Source of the DNA: JANPLN01 sp041736155
GTDB lineage: Bacteria > Bdellovibrionota > Bdellovibrionia > Bdellovibrionales > JAGQZY01
Direction: 5' to 3'
Assembly: GCA_041736155.1 (NCBI GenBank)
Contig: JBGSUL010000109.1
Coordinates: 1-64,000 of the forward strand
Length of the DNA stretch: 64,000 nt
Shown here: piece after piece, positions 42,401 through 50,884 of the stretch
How the letters are laid out: every line of letters starts with the position of its first letter
How positions within the stretch are numbered: the first letter of the stretch is position 1
The notes under the pieces: model-generated
Database searches by the model: none
What the model saw: the letters and a program-made list of their open reading frames with translations, nothing else
What the model was told of the DNA's origin: nothing
Made by a program: the position numbers and the translations under genes

Positions 42401-43826
42401 TCTGCAAACTTTAGAAATAACACCTTTTAAAGTCATACAACGTTTCTTGGTGGCGCAAGTCATTTCTGTGACGCTTATTGGTCTGATAGCTCTCACATTG
42501 CATCAGCTGAATTATATCACCAATCTGTGGAATCTGTTAACGATTGCAGTGGTTCTTCACTTTGTGCATACGATTGTGCTTTCGTATTTGTTCTTTTATC
42601 CGCTAGGTCGATTGTTGGCAAAAGCCAAAAATATTAAACGTGGCACTTATGAAAAAGAATGGGATCATGAATATGAGCCGATTCAGGATTTTGGTGAGTG
42701 GTACGAGCTCGATTTAACGCTCAATAAAATTCATCGTGAAATTAAAAAACATAAAGATGATAAATCGCGCCGTGAAATCGAAATCGAGACTCTCGCCGGA
42801 GCTGTATCGGATGGTGTGATCGCTATTGATGGGCTCAAGAGAGTTCAATACTTTAACGGTCAGATGGCGTTGGTGTTGGGGAAAGAGTTCGACCCGCTCT
42901 CGGCTCCTTCGTATCTGGATGAAGTCTTTCGAGCACCGAAGCTGACGTTGGCGGTGGATGAAGTCCTGAGCGAGAGAGTGTCGCGACGTATTCAAATCCA
43001 AATGCGCCCCCATCGCTCCATGGAAAATCATGTTTTTGATGTGACGGTGAATACTGTGGTGAATTCTAAAAAGAATAAGTTTTACGGTGTAATCGCCGTT
43101 TTCCATGACATCACAGAGGCTAAAAAGGTGGAAGAGCTGCGCATTGATTTTGTTGCCAATGCTTCGCATGAATTAAAGACGCCACTGACATCGATCAAAG
43201 GTTATGTGGATTCCCTCAAGTTTGATTTTGAAACCAAAAACTTCCAAACGGCTCAAGACAAGCTCACAGTCGTGGAGCGTAACGTGAACCGTCTCAATGA
43301 TCTGGTGACAGATTTACTCACTCTATCGCGCCTGGATGCCAGTGCCGAGACAGCCAAAGAAGAATTATCCACCGAAGAAATTTCGCAGGATGTATTGCAA
43401 GCTTTAAACTTTTCTTGGAAAGAAAAAAAGCAAGAAATCACCAGCGAATACAAGGCGCCGATGGTGGTGGCCAATCGTCTATTAACTTTGCAGGTGTTAT
43501 CGAACCTTGTTGAAAACGCGATTAAGTACAGCCCCGATAAGTCTAAGATTCGTATCCTTTGGGAAAAATCGGAGCCTTTTGTTGTTTTGCGAGTCATCGA
43601 TAATGGTCCTGGTGTCAGTGAGGAGCATGCGCCTCGTTTGTTTGAGCGATTCTACCGTGTTCAGCAAGGGAAAGTGCGCAGTGGTGTGGCTGGTACTGGT
43701 TTGGGACTGTCGATTGCTAAAAACTCCATGTTGAAAATGGGCGGGCGGATTGAAGTGCAAAGTCTTCCTGGTCACGGCTCGGAATTTATCTGTTATTTTC
43801 CTGACGAATCTCTCACGAAAATTTAA
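42366..43826 (+). CDS. phoR: PhoR-like sensor histidine kinase
   Basis: This protein of about 486 residues has two N-terminal membrane helices, a short loop and HAMP-like region, a PAS domain, then HisKA with the phosphoacceptor His in NASHELKTPLTS (residue 268 from this start) and a HATPase domain with NLVENAIKYSP, VIDNGPGV and GTGLGLSIAKN. It has no large periplasmic sensor, as expected for PhoR, which is controlled by PhoU and Pst. The start is uncertain: GTG 42366 or 42369 lies inside phoB, and no clear ribosome site decides. It ends the Pho block. Confidence 0.9.
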   Translation: MVSAIESKKRRNLQTLEITPFKVIQRFLVAQVISVTLIGLIALTLHQLNYITNLWNLLTIAVVLHFVHTIVLSYLFFYPLGRLLAKAKNIKRGTYEKEWDHEYEPIQDFGEWYELDLTLNKIHREIKKHKDDKSRREIEIETLAGAVSDGVIAIDGLKRVQYFNGQMALVLGKEFDPLSAPSYLDEVFRAPKLTLAVDEVLSERVSRRIQIQMRPHRSMENHVFDVTVNTVVNSKKNKFYGVIAVFHDITEAKKVEELRIDFVANASHELKTPLTSIKGYVDSLKFDFETKNFQTAQDKLTVVERNVNRLNDLVTDLLTLSRLDASAETAKEELSTEEISQDVLQALNFSWKEKKQEITSEYKAPMVVANRLLTLQVLSNLVENAIKYSPDKSKIRILWEKSEPFVVLRVIDNGPGVSEEHAPRLFERFYRVQQGKVRSGVAGTGLGLSIAKNSMLKMGGRIEVQSLPGHGSEFICYFPDESLTKI

Positions 43827-43862
43827 ATCGACAATAAATACGTTCTAAGACAGACTGTAGTA

Positions 43863-45107
43863 GTGAAAACAAGTGCATCCATGAACGAATTTCTGAAAGT
43901 GAGCGGAGAATGTGCTCGCGGGTATCTCTCGATGAATGGTCCCATCACTCGCCTCGAAGAGCGTTTGACTCAAGCGGGTGCTGTTCACGGTTTTGAGTGT
44001 GAAGTGTATGCGACACCCACCGCTGTTTTTGTTACCGCCAAAAAAGGTATGGAAGTGGTAACAACGCTAGAGCGCTCCACGGAAATTTCTTTAAATTTTA
44101 CCGATATGCTTTTTTATGATTCGATTCTTGGGAAATTAAGCAACGGTGATATATCGTTGGCTCAAGCTCACGAAAAATTAAAATCATTCCGTCCAAGAAA
44201 ATACCCGACGCAATGGGTGACGTTTTCGGCGTTTCTTATTGGGTTTTCTGCCAGCTATCCTCGCTATGGGACTCTTTTTGGTGCTTTGGTGAGCGGATTT
44301 TTGGCGGCCTTGATATATATATTGCAGCGCCCTTTGGGACGTAAACTCAAATTCAGTGGTGTCTTTACCGATTTCATCGGATGTTTGATGGCTTTTATAT
44401 TTTCCGTCGTAGCTTCTTCGCTATCGGGGATTGGTATGGCGCCGTTTGTGATTGGTAGTTTAGTTTTGATTGTTCCCGGTCTGACATTGACCTCGGCAAT
44501 CAGTGAACTCGCTGAGCACAATTTTGTTTCCGGCACAGTTAAGATGATGAAATCGATTTTGATCTTAGTGGCAATGGGTGTAGCTTTTCTTTTAGTAGAA
44601 AATGTCGTGATGGCTTTCGGTTTGGCTTCACAAAATCTCTCGAAGGTTATTCCACCAGCGGGTTTTACGCAATCCTCATGGTTTCAGTTGATTTGTCATC
44701 TGATCTTGATTGTCTCATTCTGTATCTTTTTTCATTTACCGCGCAAGGCGTTTATGGGGGCGGTGATTTCGGGAATCCTCAGTTTATTTGTGCTCGAACG
44801 TTTTGAAAATCCAGAGCTCTATGTATTGGCATCGTTCTCAGCATCGCTCACCGTAGGATTATTGAGTTTGTCATTGGCGCGTTTTTATTCGTGGCCGAGT
44901 CAGGTCTTTTCGACCATGGGTATTTTAACTCTGGTGCCGGGACTTTTAGCTTTGTCTTCGTTTTACAGTATGACGGGGAGTCCGAGTCAGGGTGTGATTG
45001 CGTATCGCGTGGCCCTTACAGCAGGAGCCATCACCTTTGGTCTTTTTACAGCGCGCATGCCGTTCCGGTTTTACAACTCACTTTATAATTTACCAGTTAC
45101 GAAGTAA
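43863..45107 (+). CDS. ThrE-type threonine/serine exporter
   Basis: This 414-residue protein combines the YjjP-like N-terminal domain and YjjB-like C-terminal membrane parts. The N-terminus has YATPTAVFVTAKKG and a soluble region. About ten helices follow, with GTLFGALVSGFLAALIY, MAPFVIGSLVLIVPGLTLTSAI and FSTMGILTLVPGLLALSS, a repeat of the PGL motif. It exports threonine, serine or related dipeptide products. It starts 36 bp after phoR, so read-through is possible. GTG 43863 and ATG 43881 are both possible starts. Confidence 0.9.
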   Translation: MKTSASMNEFLKVSGECARGYLSMNGPITRLEERLTQAGAVHGFECEVYATPTAVFVTAKKGMEVVTTLERSTEISLNFTDMLFYDSILGKLSNGDISLAQAHEKLKSFRPRKYPTQWVTFSAFLIGFSASYPRYGTLFGALVSGFLAALIYILQRPLGRKLKFSGVFTDFIGCLMAFIFSVVASSLSGIGMAPFVIGSLVLIVPGLTLTSAISELAEHNFVSGTVKMMKSILILVAMGVAFLLVENVVMAFGLASQNLSKVIPPAGFTQSSWFQLICHLILIVSFCIFFHLPRKAFMGAVISGILSLFVLERFENPELYVLASFSASLTVGLLSLSLARFYSWPSQVFSTMGILTLVPGLLALSSFYSMTGSPSQGVIAYRVALTAGAITFGLFTARMPFRFYNSLYNLPVTK

Positions 45108-45132
45108 CAAAAACTGGCAGCTGCGTAGTAGA

Positions 45133-45312
45133 CTGAAATTCAACTTTCGTTATGACTATTTTTAAAAGGTGATTTTTAGGAACACGCTCGACGGACACGG
45201 AGCGTCTTCGGATCGCGTCATCTGCGATGCCGCAACCCGGATACGCACCGTTCGCACGCGAGTTCCTAAAAATCTCCTTTTAAAAATAGTCATAACGAAA
45301 GTTGAATTTCAG
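45133..45312. repeat. 180-bp element with 51-bp near-perfect inverted arms
   Basis: The left arm (45133-45183) and right arm (45262-45312) are reverse complements with a single mismatch. They flank a 78-bp GC-rich core that itself carries a short inverted repeat (ACGCTC / GAGCGT). The arms are AT-rich while the core is GC-rich. It lies between the convergent ThrE-type and M13 peptidase genes. It could be a miniature transposable element, or an RNA with an unusually long hairpin. No transposase is present, and no second copy was seen in this window. Confidence 0.85.
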
Positions 45313-45319
45313 ATAAGGC

Positions 45320-45347
45320 AAAAAAAAAGGGAGCCTTCAGGCTCCCT
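45320..45347 (-). terminator. Rho-independent terminator of the M13 peptidase gene
   Basis: GGGAGCC and GGCTCCC form a 7-bp stem with a TTCA loop. On the minus strand it is followed by nine T. It ends the M13 peptidase transcript. Confidence 0.9.
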
Positions 45348-45360
45348 CAAGTAGGAAGGA

Positions 45361-47358
45361 TTACCAAACGCGGATTCTGTCGCCAGCGTCGACAAACATT
45401 TTGTCGCCTTTTTTACAACTGAAAGCCTCATAGAAGCCGTCAATGTGGATGACTTGCTGATTGATGCGCTCTTTACCAAGAGAGTGCGGATCCGTTTTTA
45501 GCTGACGAGTGATGTACGACGGAGTCGCCACGTTACACCACATTCTGGCATAAGCGACAAAAAACTTCTGTTTGTCTTCCGTTGTGGCCTTAGCCGCATC
45601 TGGGAAGGCGGCGTTGTATGAGAACGTCAGTCCGACATGATCGCCGATGTTTTCACCCAAAGTTAGTTTTCCATCATGGCCAATTTTATCAAACTGCGCG
45701 ACAAATTTAGCACCGCGCGCTTGGAACGTGGTGAGATCTTTATCAGTGAACCATTTTCTTACTTTACCTTGATAATCATACTGCGAACCTTGGTCATCTA
45801 CACCGTGACCAAGTTCGTGGCCGACCACTGTACCGATGGCCGCAATGTTTTCGATGTCGGAAACACTGGGATCAAAGAATGGGAATTGGAGAATTCCTAA
45901 AGGCAATACGAACTTGTTATCCGGTGGATTGTAGTACGCATTCACAACCAGTGGAGACATGTACTCCCAGCGGCTTGGATTGCGATCTTCGGAAAGCTCT
46001 TTAATTTGTTTTTCGGTACGAGCTTTTTTGTAAAGAGAGGCGTTTTCGTAAGGACGATCCAGTGAGTATTTTTGAATCGTAATAAAATCCCAATCTTTAT
46101 CTGTTTGCGGTTTTACGAGATAAAGTTTGGCTTTTTCGATTTTCTTAATCGCCTCTTTGCGTGTGGAGCTCTCAAGCCAAGTGTTCTTTTGTAAACCGGC
46201 AATGATCGACTTACGAACATTCTCACCCACTTGCACCATGCGCTCTTGCGGGAAGTTCGGGAAGAGGATGTTGATCAATTCATAATCCAGCTCCATACCG
46301 AATTCGTTCATGGCCAATTTTGTGCAACGCTCATCGCGTGGTGGACGTTTTGCAGGGCCACCTAAGTACTTGTGGCGGAATTGGAAGAACTTGTTAAAGA
46401 ACTGAGGATATGCGTCGTCTAAATAACCTTCCATGCTATGGAACATGTAAACACTCTTCAGCTGCTCAATAGGAAGCGTGGCTAAAGCATTATTGATAAA
46501 TTCATTCGACTCAGGAACAAGATCGATCAAGATGGTTTTGTTGGGCAGACGGGCCATAAAACGGTCCATCTTGAGGTTGGGATATTTTTTAAGAAATTCT
46601 TTTTTATCGATATCACGTTTTTGGGTAAAACGCTCACGCATATCTTTAGGGAGTGGGTATTTCATCGCTAAAGCGCTTTCGAAATCAATCACCCACTTGG
46701 CGCGTTGTTGAGGTTGATCCACTTTGATCGTTTTAAAAAAATCGACCAGGATTTTTTCAAAATCTTTCATCAGAGCTTTGTTCTCATAGTAACTGCGCTC
46801 AGGAAGTGTGCGCATGTCGGCAACGAGGAAGGCGTCGTTCTTGAGAGGATTTTCTTTGTTGGCCTCAGAGAAGAACTCAACAATGCTAGGCTTTCCTTGA
46901 TCGATGCGTTCTTGCGATAGATTGGCGAGCTCTTCCCAAGTTTTTACTGCGCTTAGCTGTTTTTTCTCAGCTTCGATGCTGCTGATCTCTTCGGCCTTGG
47001 AGGCTTTGTCGTTCATACAAGCGAGGTACACATCTTTAAATTGTTGTCCGCGCTCGGACTGTGGTGTGTAGTTTTTGATATTGCTAAAAAATTGTTTTTT
47101 GCTGTGAAGGAGTTTTTCAGCTATGTCGGTAAAAGAAAAAGTCCAGCGTTCACGATCGGCAGGAAGTTTAAATTTACTCTCGACATCGGAGCACACATAT
47201 TTATGAAAATCTTCGCACGGGGAGATTTTTTTGCTCAAGGTGAAGTCGCGCTTTTCTGGGATTTTGAGCCCTTTCATCAGTGTCTCGCGAGTGACTTCTT
47301 GCACATTCGCGAAGGCCACTTGAAAAGACAAAATGCTAAATAATAACGTCCATTTCAT
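45361..47358 (-). CDS. M13 family (neprilysin/PepO-like) zinc endopeptidase
   Basis: This 665-residue exported metallopeptidase has a signal peptide (FQVAFA/N). The Zn site is VVGHELGHGVDD (HELGH at about 514-518), with the third ligand and Asp in ENIGDHVGL (about 569). Substrate-binding NAYYNPPDNKFVLPLGILQ (NAYY) and the M13 N-terminal CEDFHKYVC are also present. ATG 47358 has AAGGAG 5 bases upstream. It would cleave peptides in the periplasm or outside the cell. It is monocistronic. Confidence 0.96.
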   Translation of the reverse strand: MKWTLLFSILSFQVAFANVQEVTRETLMKGLKIPEKRDFTLSKKISPCEDFHKYVCSDVESKFKLPADRERWTFSFTDIAEKLLHSKKQFFSNIKNYTPQSERGQQFKDVYLACMNDKASKAEEISSIEAEKKQLSAVKTWEELANLSQERIDQGKPSIVEFFSEANKENPLKNDAFLVADMRTLPERSYYENKALMKDFEKILVDFFKTIKVDQPQQRAKWVIDFESALAMKYPLPKDMRERFTQKRDIDKKEFLKKYPNLKMDRFMARLPNKTILIDLVPESNEFINNALATLPIEQLKSVYMFHSMEGYLDDAYPQFFNKFFQFRHKYLGGPAKRPPRDERCTKLAMNEFGMELDYELINILFPNFPQERMVQVGENVRKSIIAGLQKNTWLESSTRKEAIKKIEKAKLYLVKPQTDKDWDFITIQKYSLDRPYENASLYKKARTEKQIKELSEDRNPSRWEYMSPLVVNAYYNPPDNKFVLPLGILQFPFFDPSVSDIENIAAIGTVVGHELGHGVDDQGSQYDYQGKVRKWFTDKDLTTFQARGAKFVAQFDKIGHDGKLTLGENIGDHVGLTFSYNAAFPDAAKATTEDKQKFFVAYARMWCNVATPSYITRQLKTDPHSLGKERINQQVIHIDGFYEAFSCKKGDKMFVDAGDRIRVW

Positions 47359-47471
47359 GGTCACTCCTTTGTCTAGCCAGAGGCGGATCGCCTTTGGCCG
47401 TTTAATTTCTAAGAGTGAAAGTAAACCATAAAATGGAGTCGCAAAATAGGGACGCCGTTCTAGAGTTGTGC

Positions 47472-48839
47472 CTACATTACTTGCTTAAAAAATAGGCTTG
47501 ATGAGTAAAGATTGAGGACGCCACCGGCGGCTGTTTCCGCTTGAAGAGAGGCGACAGGAGTCGTTGTGCGTAGCAAAGCCTCTTTAATCTCCAGTGCGCT
47601 TTGTCCTGGATCATCCAAAGTGCGTTGGAGGAAGGAGGGGCTAGCCAAGCTGTGTAAATACCCAACGGCACCGGCGACCTGGGGCGAGGAAAAGGAGGTT
47701 CCTGATTGTGCAGAATAGGGCGATGTGGAATTCCAACTCATACGCTGAGCTGTGGATAAAATATGCTCTCCGGGGGCGGCAAGATCGATGTGGGTTTTGC
47801 CGTACCCAGCGGAACTGCTTTTTTTGCCGCTCGGAGTGCTATTTGTCACGGAAATGAGATAGGGGCTGGTGCAACTGGTGGGGATATCGCCTTTGCTATC
47901 CACATCGAGATCTAAATTGGTTGTTGCAGCTACAGAGAGGATTCCCTTTTCGCCCAATTGATCGATCATTTCATTCCAAATTTGAAAATCGGGTTTTGCG
48001 CAAGATTCCGCATCGATGCCAAAACTGGAATTGATCGCGACCACATTGGCTCCTTGGCGCCCGCCGCTTTGTAACCAAAGAGTTTTCTGTTTAAGAATGT
48101 AATCGTAGGCGCGCATGGTGGCGATGGTGTCCGCCAAGTCGGCGCCGAGAGAAACGTACATGATTTTAATACGCCAATTGACACCGCTGACGCCACGGCC
48201 GTTATTGCCTCGGCCTCCGATCAAGCCCGCCACGTGGGTGCCATGGTCTTGAATCTCAATGTTGCCGTTCATGGCTTGGGCATTCCAACCATTGATATCG
48301 TCGACGAAACCATTATTGTCATCGTCGATTCCATTTCCAGCGATTTCGTTCCAGTTGCGCCAACGATTCCAATAGAGATCGGGGTGTTTGTAATCAAACC
48401 CTCCATCGACGATGGCAATCACAATGTCGTCTCCGGCAGAGGTTTTGCCACCTTGTCCAAATTGCAGCCAAGTATCGAGAGCGTTGATGCCGATGATTTG
48501 ATCGTTCAAAAGCCAATTCCATTGTTGAGAGAGAAGTGGGTCATTGCTGACCAGAGAAGATTGCAAGCTACGCCACTGAACGGGGTGGTTCACGATGGTT
48601 TTAGATTGCGATGAAGAAAGAGCTGAGGCGCGGGCGACGCGCGAAAAACGCGAGCGGCTTTGTAAAATTTCATAAAGTCGCAGATTTTGCGACACTTCCT
48701 TAAGGCGAACGCCATGCTCCATCTCGTACAAATGAGGAATGACTCCCTCATCTAACTGAATCATCTCCGTGGCAGCGTAGGCCTGCGACGTGAGCTTCAA
48801 GATGGTGAGTGTTATTAAAAAAAGACGAATACTTTTCAT
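47472..48839 (-). CDS. Subtilisin-like serine protease (S8)
   Basis: This 455-residue protease has a signal peptide and a short propeptide-like region (VIPHLYEMEHGVRLKEVS), followed by the S8 catalytic domain. The catalytic Asp is D145 (IAIVDGGFDYKHPD), His is H199 (QDHGTHVAGLIGG) and Ser is in SGTSFSSPQVAGA near the C-terminus. A Ca-binding insert, GIDDDNNGFVDDINGW, lies after the Asp. It degrades proteins outside the cytoplasm. It is followed by a gene-free 108 bp and then the M13 gene on the same strand. Confidence 0.96.
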   Translation of the reverse strand: MKSIRLFLITLTILKLTSQAYAATEMIQLDEGVIPHLYEMEHGVRLKEVSQNLRLYEILQSRSRFSRVARASALSSSQSKTIVNHPVQWRSLQSSLVSNDPLLSQQWNWLLNDQIIGINALDTWLQFGQGGKTSAGDDIVIAIVDGGFDYKHPDLYWNRWRNWNEIAGNGIDDDNNGFVDDINGWNAQAMNGNIEIQDHGTHVAGLIGGRGNNGRGVSGVNWRIKIMYVSLGADLADTIATMRAYDYILKQKTLWLQSGGRQGANVVAINSSFGIDAESCAKPDFQIWNEMIDQLGEKGILSVAATTNLDLDVDSKGDIPTSCTSPYLISVTNSTPSGKKSSSAGYGKTHIDLAAPGEHILSTAQRMSWNSTSPYSAQSGTSFSSPQVAGAVGYLHSLASPSFLQRTLDDPGQSALEIKEALLRTTTPVASLQAETAAGGVLNLYSSSLFFKQVM

Positions 48840-49017
48840 TCTTACCCCCTCCGTGTTTCAGCTCTGGCGAGCTGTTGTGGCCTCATTGCAAGGCCGAATC
48901 AGCATTCTGTGCTAACTCTGGAAAACACCGTAGTGGTTCGCGTAACAATTCGCAAATATTTTTTTGGAGAAAAGCAAAAAAAGTGTTAATTGTTGTGCGA
49001 GTATAAAAGATTTTAAT

Positions 49018-49707
49018 ATGAATTATTATCAAGATTTATTAGCCCAAATTTCTCCTCAAGAGTCCGCTGTCGATTGCGGGCGTTGCTCTATGGAATGGAA
49101 GTGTTGCACGTATCGACCGTTCATCGCTAATTTTCTGGTGGGATCTTTTGCCGGTGGTCCCACATGGACAGAATCTCTTTTTGCAGATTGGGATTTTTTA
49201 ATTGTCGGTTTTGCACCGAACATCAAATACCGTCGTCATTTTGCCAAAAAAGGAAAATGGGGATTTGGCACTGACTCCACATTGCTGTGTACGTTCTACG
49301 AGAAAAAAAGTGGCGGATGTCAAATTTGGTCTGCGCGCCCGGCCGTCTGTCGCACGTTTTTTTGCAAAAGCAGTTATAGCGAAGCGGGTACGTACTACTG
49401 GAAAAATGCTGAGGACTTTACTTGGCTTCTCGAGTGGGTACTGCTGGAAGATTTTCTTTATCACAAGGGTTGGACCTTGGAAGATGTGCAGTGGCTGAAG
49501 AAGTATCTGGATGATACGCAGGTGAATGCAGGATTGGTGCCGCCGCAGGATTTTGTATTTTCTGATTTATTAAAAGCCGAAACTTTTTACAAAGAGGCTC
49601 ACCAGTACGTGCAAAACTTGTCTCGTGAGGCGGTTTTGGAACTTATGGGTAAGACCGGCAATCAACTTTATCAGGAACTGCTTGCTCAAAAACTGAATCT
49701 TCGTTAA
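49018..49707 (+). CDS. YkgJ-like Cys-cluster protein
   Basis: This 229-residue cytoplasmic protein has the YkgJ Zn/Fe-binding cluster: CGRCSMEWKCC near residues 19-30, and CTFYEKKSGGCQIWSARPAVCRTFFC near 90-118. Together these give the CxxC...CC...Cx(8)C...C pattern. The C-terminal part is helical. The family is suggested to bind a metal or Fe-S cluster and its role is unclear. ATG 49018 begins just before the motif. SufE follows 9 bp later, so an Fe-S or metal-related role is supported by context. Confidence 0.87.
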   Translation: MNYYQDLLAQISPQESAVDCGRCSMEWKCCTYRPFIANFLVGSFAGGPTWTESLFADWDFLIVGFAPNIKYRRHFAKKGKWGFGTDSTLLCTFYEKKSGGCQIWSARPAVCRTFFCKSSYSEAGTYYWKNAEDFTWLLEWVLLEDFLYHKGWTLEDVQWLKKYLDDTQVNAGLVPPQDFVFSDLLKAETFYKEAHQYVQNLSREAVLELMGKTGNQLYQELLAQKLNLR

Positions 49708-49716
49708 ACAAAATGC

Positions 49717-50145
49717 ATGAGTGATGTCGCAAAACGCCAGACCGAAATGGTGCAAGAATTTCTACAGTTTTCCTCGTGGGAAGAACGCTACAAGCATGTG
49801 ATTGATTTGGGCAAGACGTTGCCTGAGTTGCCCGAGGCCTATCGCGATGACAAGTTCTTGGTGAAAGGTTGCCAATCGCGGGTTTGGCTACATGCCCAGA
49901 AGGATGAGTCGGGTTGTATCCAGCTGTTTGCTGACAGCGACGCGATGATCGTCAAGGGACTGGTTGCGATTCTCCTCAAGGTGTATTCACCGGCTTTTGC
50001 CGATGATATTTTGCAGAATCCACCGCAGTTCTTATCAGACCTGGGATTTCAATCCCATCTCTCTCCCAGTCGCGCCAATGGCCTGATGTCGATGGTCAAA
50101 CAGATCATGCTCTATGCGGCAGCTTTAAAAGCTTTGGGTCATTAA
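49717..50145 (+). CDS. sufE: SufE family sulfur acceptor
   Basis: This 142-residue protein has the SufE fold, with the acceptor Cys C52 in FLVKGCQSRVWL and the usual LPELPEAYRDDKFLVKGC context. It accepts persulfide sulfur from the desulfurase SufS and passes it to the Suf scaffold for Fe-S assembly. No other suf gene is near. It follows the YkgJ-like gene by 9 bp. Confidence 0.93.
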   Translation: MSDVAKRQTEMVQEFLQFSSWEERYKHVIDLGKTLPELPEAYRDDKFLVKGCQSRVWLHAQKDESGCIQLFADSDAMIVKGLVAILLKVYSPAFADDILQNPPQFLSDLGFQSHLSPSRANGLMSMVKQIMLYAAALKALGH

Positions 50146-50160
50146 CCCGGCCATAAGCGC

Positions 50161-50192
50161 ACGACCATTGTCCAGTCGCCACAACTGGTCGT
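50161..50192 (+). terminator. Hairpin after sufE
   Basis: ACGACCATTGT pairs with ACAACTGGTCGT (one bulge) around a 9-base loop. It has only a short T-run (GTTTCC). A probable end of the YkgJ-sufE transcript. Confidence 0.55.
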
Positions 50193-50252
50193 TTCCATCG
50201 GGGATTCCCTCATATATCTTGAAATAAACAAAAACAATTTAAGGGGATAAAC

Positions 50253-50636
50253 ATGAAATTATTCTACATTTTATTAGTCGTATTTGTCAGTGTACAAAGC
50301 CACGCGCGCGGAGGAATGAAGGGTGAGATGCGCAAGTGTCACCAAGAGGCAAAAGCGCTGTGCTCAGATAAAAATGGCCCAGACTTATTTAAATGCATGA
50401 AGGAAAACGTCTCTAAACTAAGTCCTGAATGCCAAGAGAAATTTGCCGAGAAAAAAGAACACATGCAAGAAATGCGTGAAGCCTGCAAAGCAGACAGAGA
50501 AAAATTCTGCAAAGACGTTCCCCATGGTGACGGTCAAATTATGGAGTGCATGAAGAAAAACTCAGCGCAACTCTCCGAAGACTGTAAGGCCCAGTTCAAT
50601 AAAGCTCAAGGAGCTCCAGGAACCCCACCACAGTGA
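50253..50636 (+). CDS. Cys-rich secreted protein with GLG1-type repeats
   Basis: This 127-residue protein has a signal peptide (VQSHA/R). Two Cys-rich repeats follow with the pattern C-x(7)-C...C...LS-x-E-C: CHQEAKALC...FKCMKENVSKLSPEC and CKADREKFC...MECMKKNSAQLSEDC. This matches the Cys-rich GLG1/FGFR family (PF00839-like) found in eukaryotic Golgi protein 1 and in many bacteria. A periplasmic role is expected; the function is unknown. Ribosome site AAGGGG lies before the ATG. Confidence 0.83.
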   Translation: MKLFYILLVVFVSVQSHARGGMKGEMRKCHQEAKALCSDKNGPDLFKCMKENVSKLSPECQEKFAEKKEHMQEMREACKADREKFCKDVPHGDGQIMECMKKNSAQLSEDCKAQFNKAQGAPGTPPQ

Positions 50637-50884
50637 GCCACCTCTTAGAGAGCCTCGATCAATGGGCTCTTGGCGTTTTGATGGGAATTTGCACACTCTT
50701 TGGGGTGAAGGACCTGCCTCCCACCCCAAACCGTGTCCAATAAATCGGGGGTCACTCCACTGTGCATTGATTATTTAACCATTTTTTTAATTTAATTTAA
50801 GAAACATGCTTGAAAGTAACTTTCTAGACTAACGCCAAGTTAATATTATTGAGTCTTATAACGATAACCTAGACGAGGTGATTT

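Noticed and set aside
45184..45261. GC-rich core of the inverted element as a tRNA
   Set aside because: No acceptor stem, no T-loop GTTCRAN in the right place, and no anticodon arm could be folded.
45169..45354. ORF across the inverted-arm element
   Set aside because: Its sequence is dictated by the inverted repeat and terminator, with no ribosome site and no protein-like composition.
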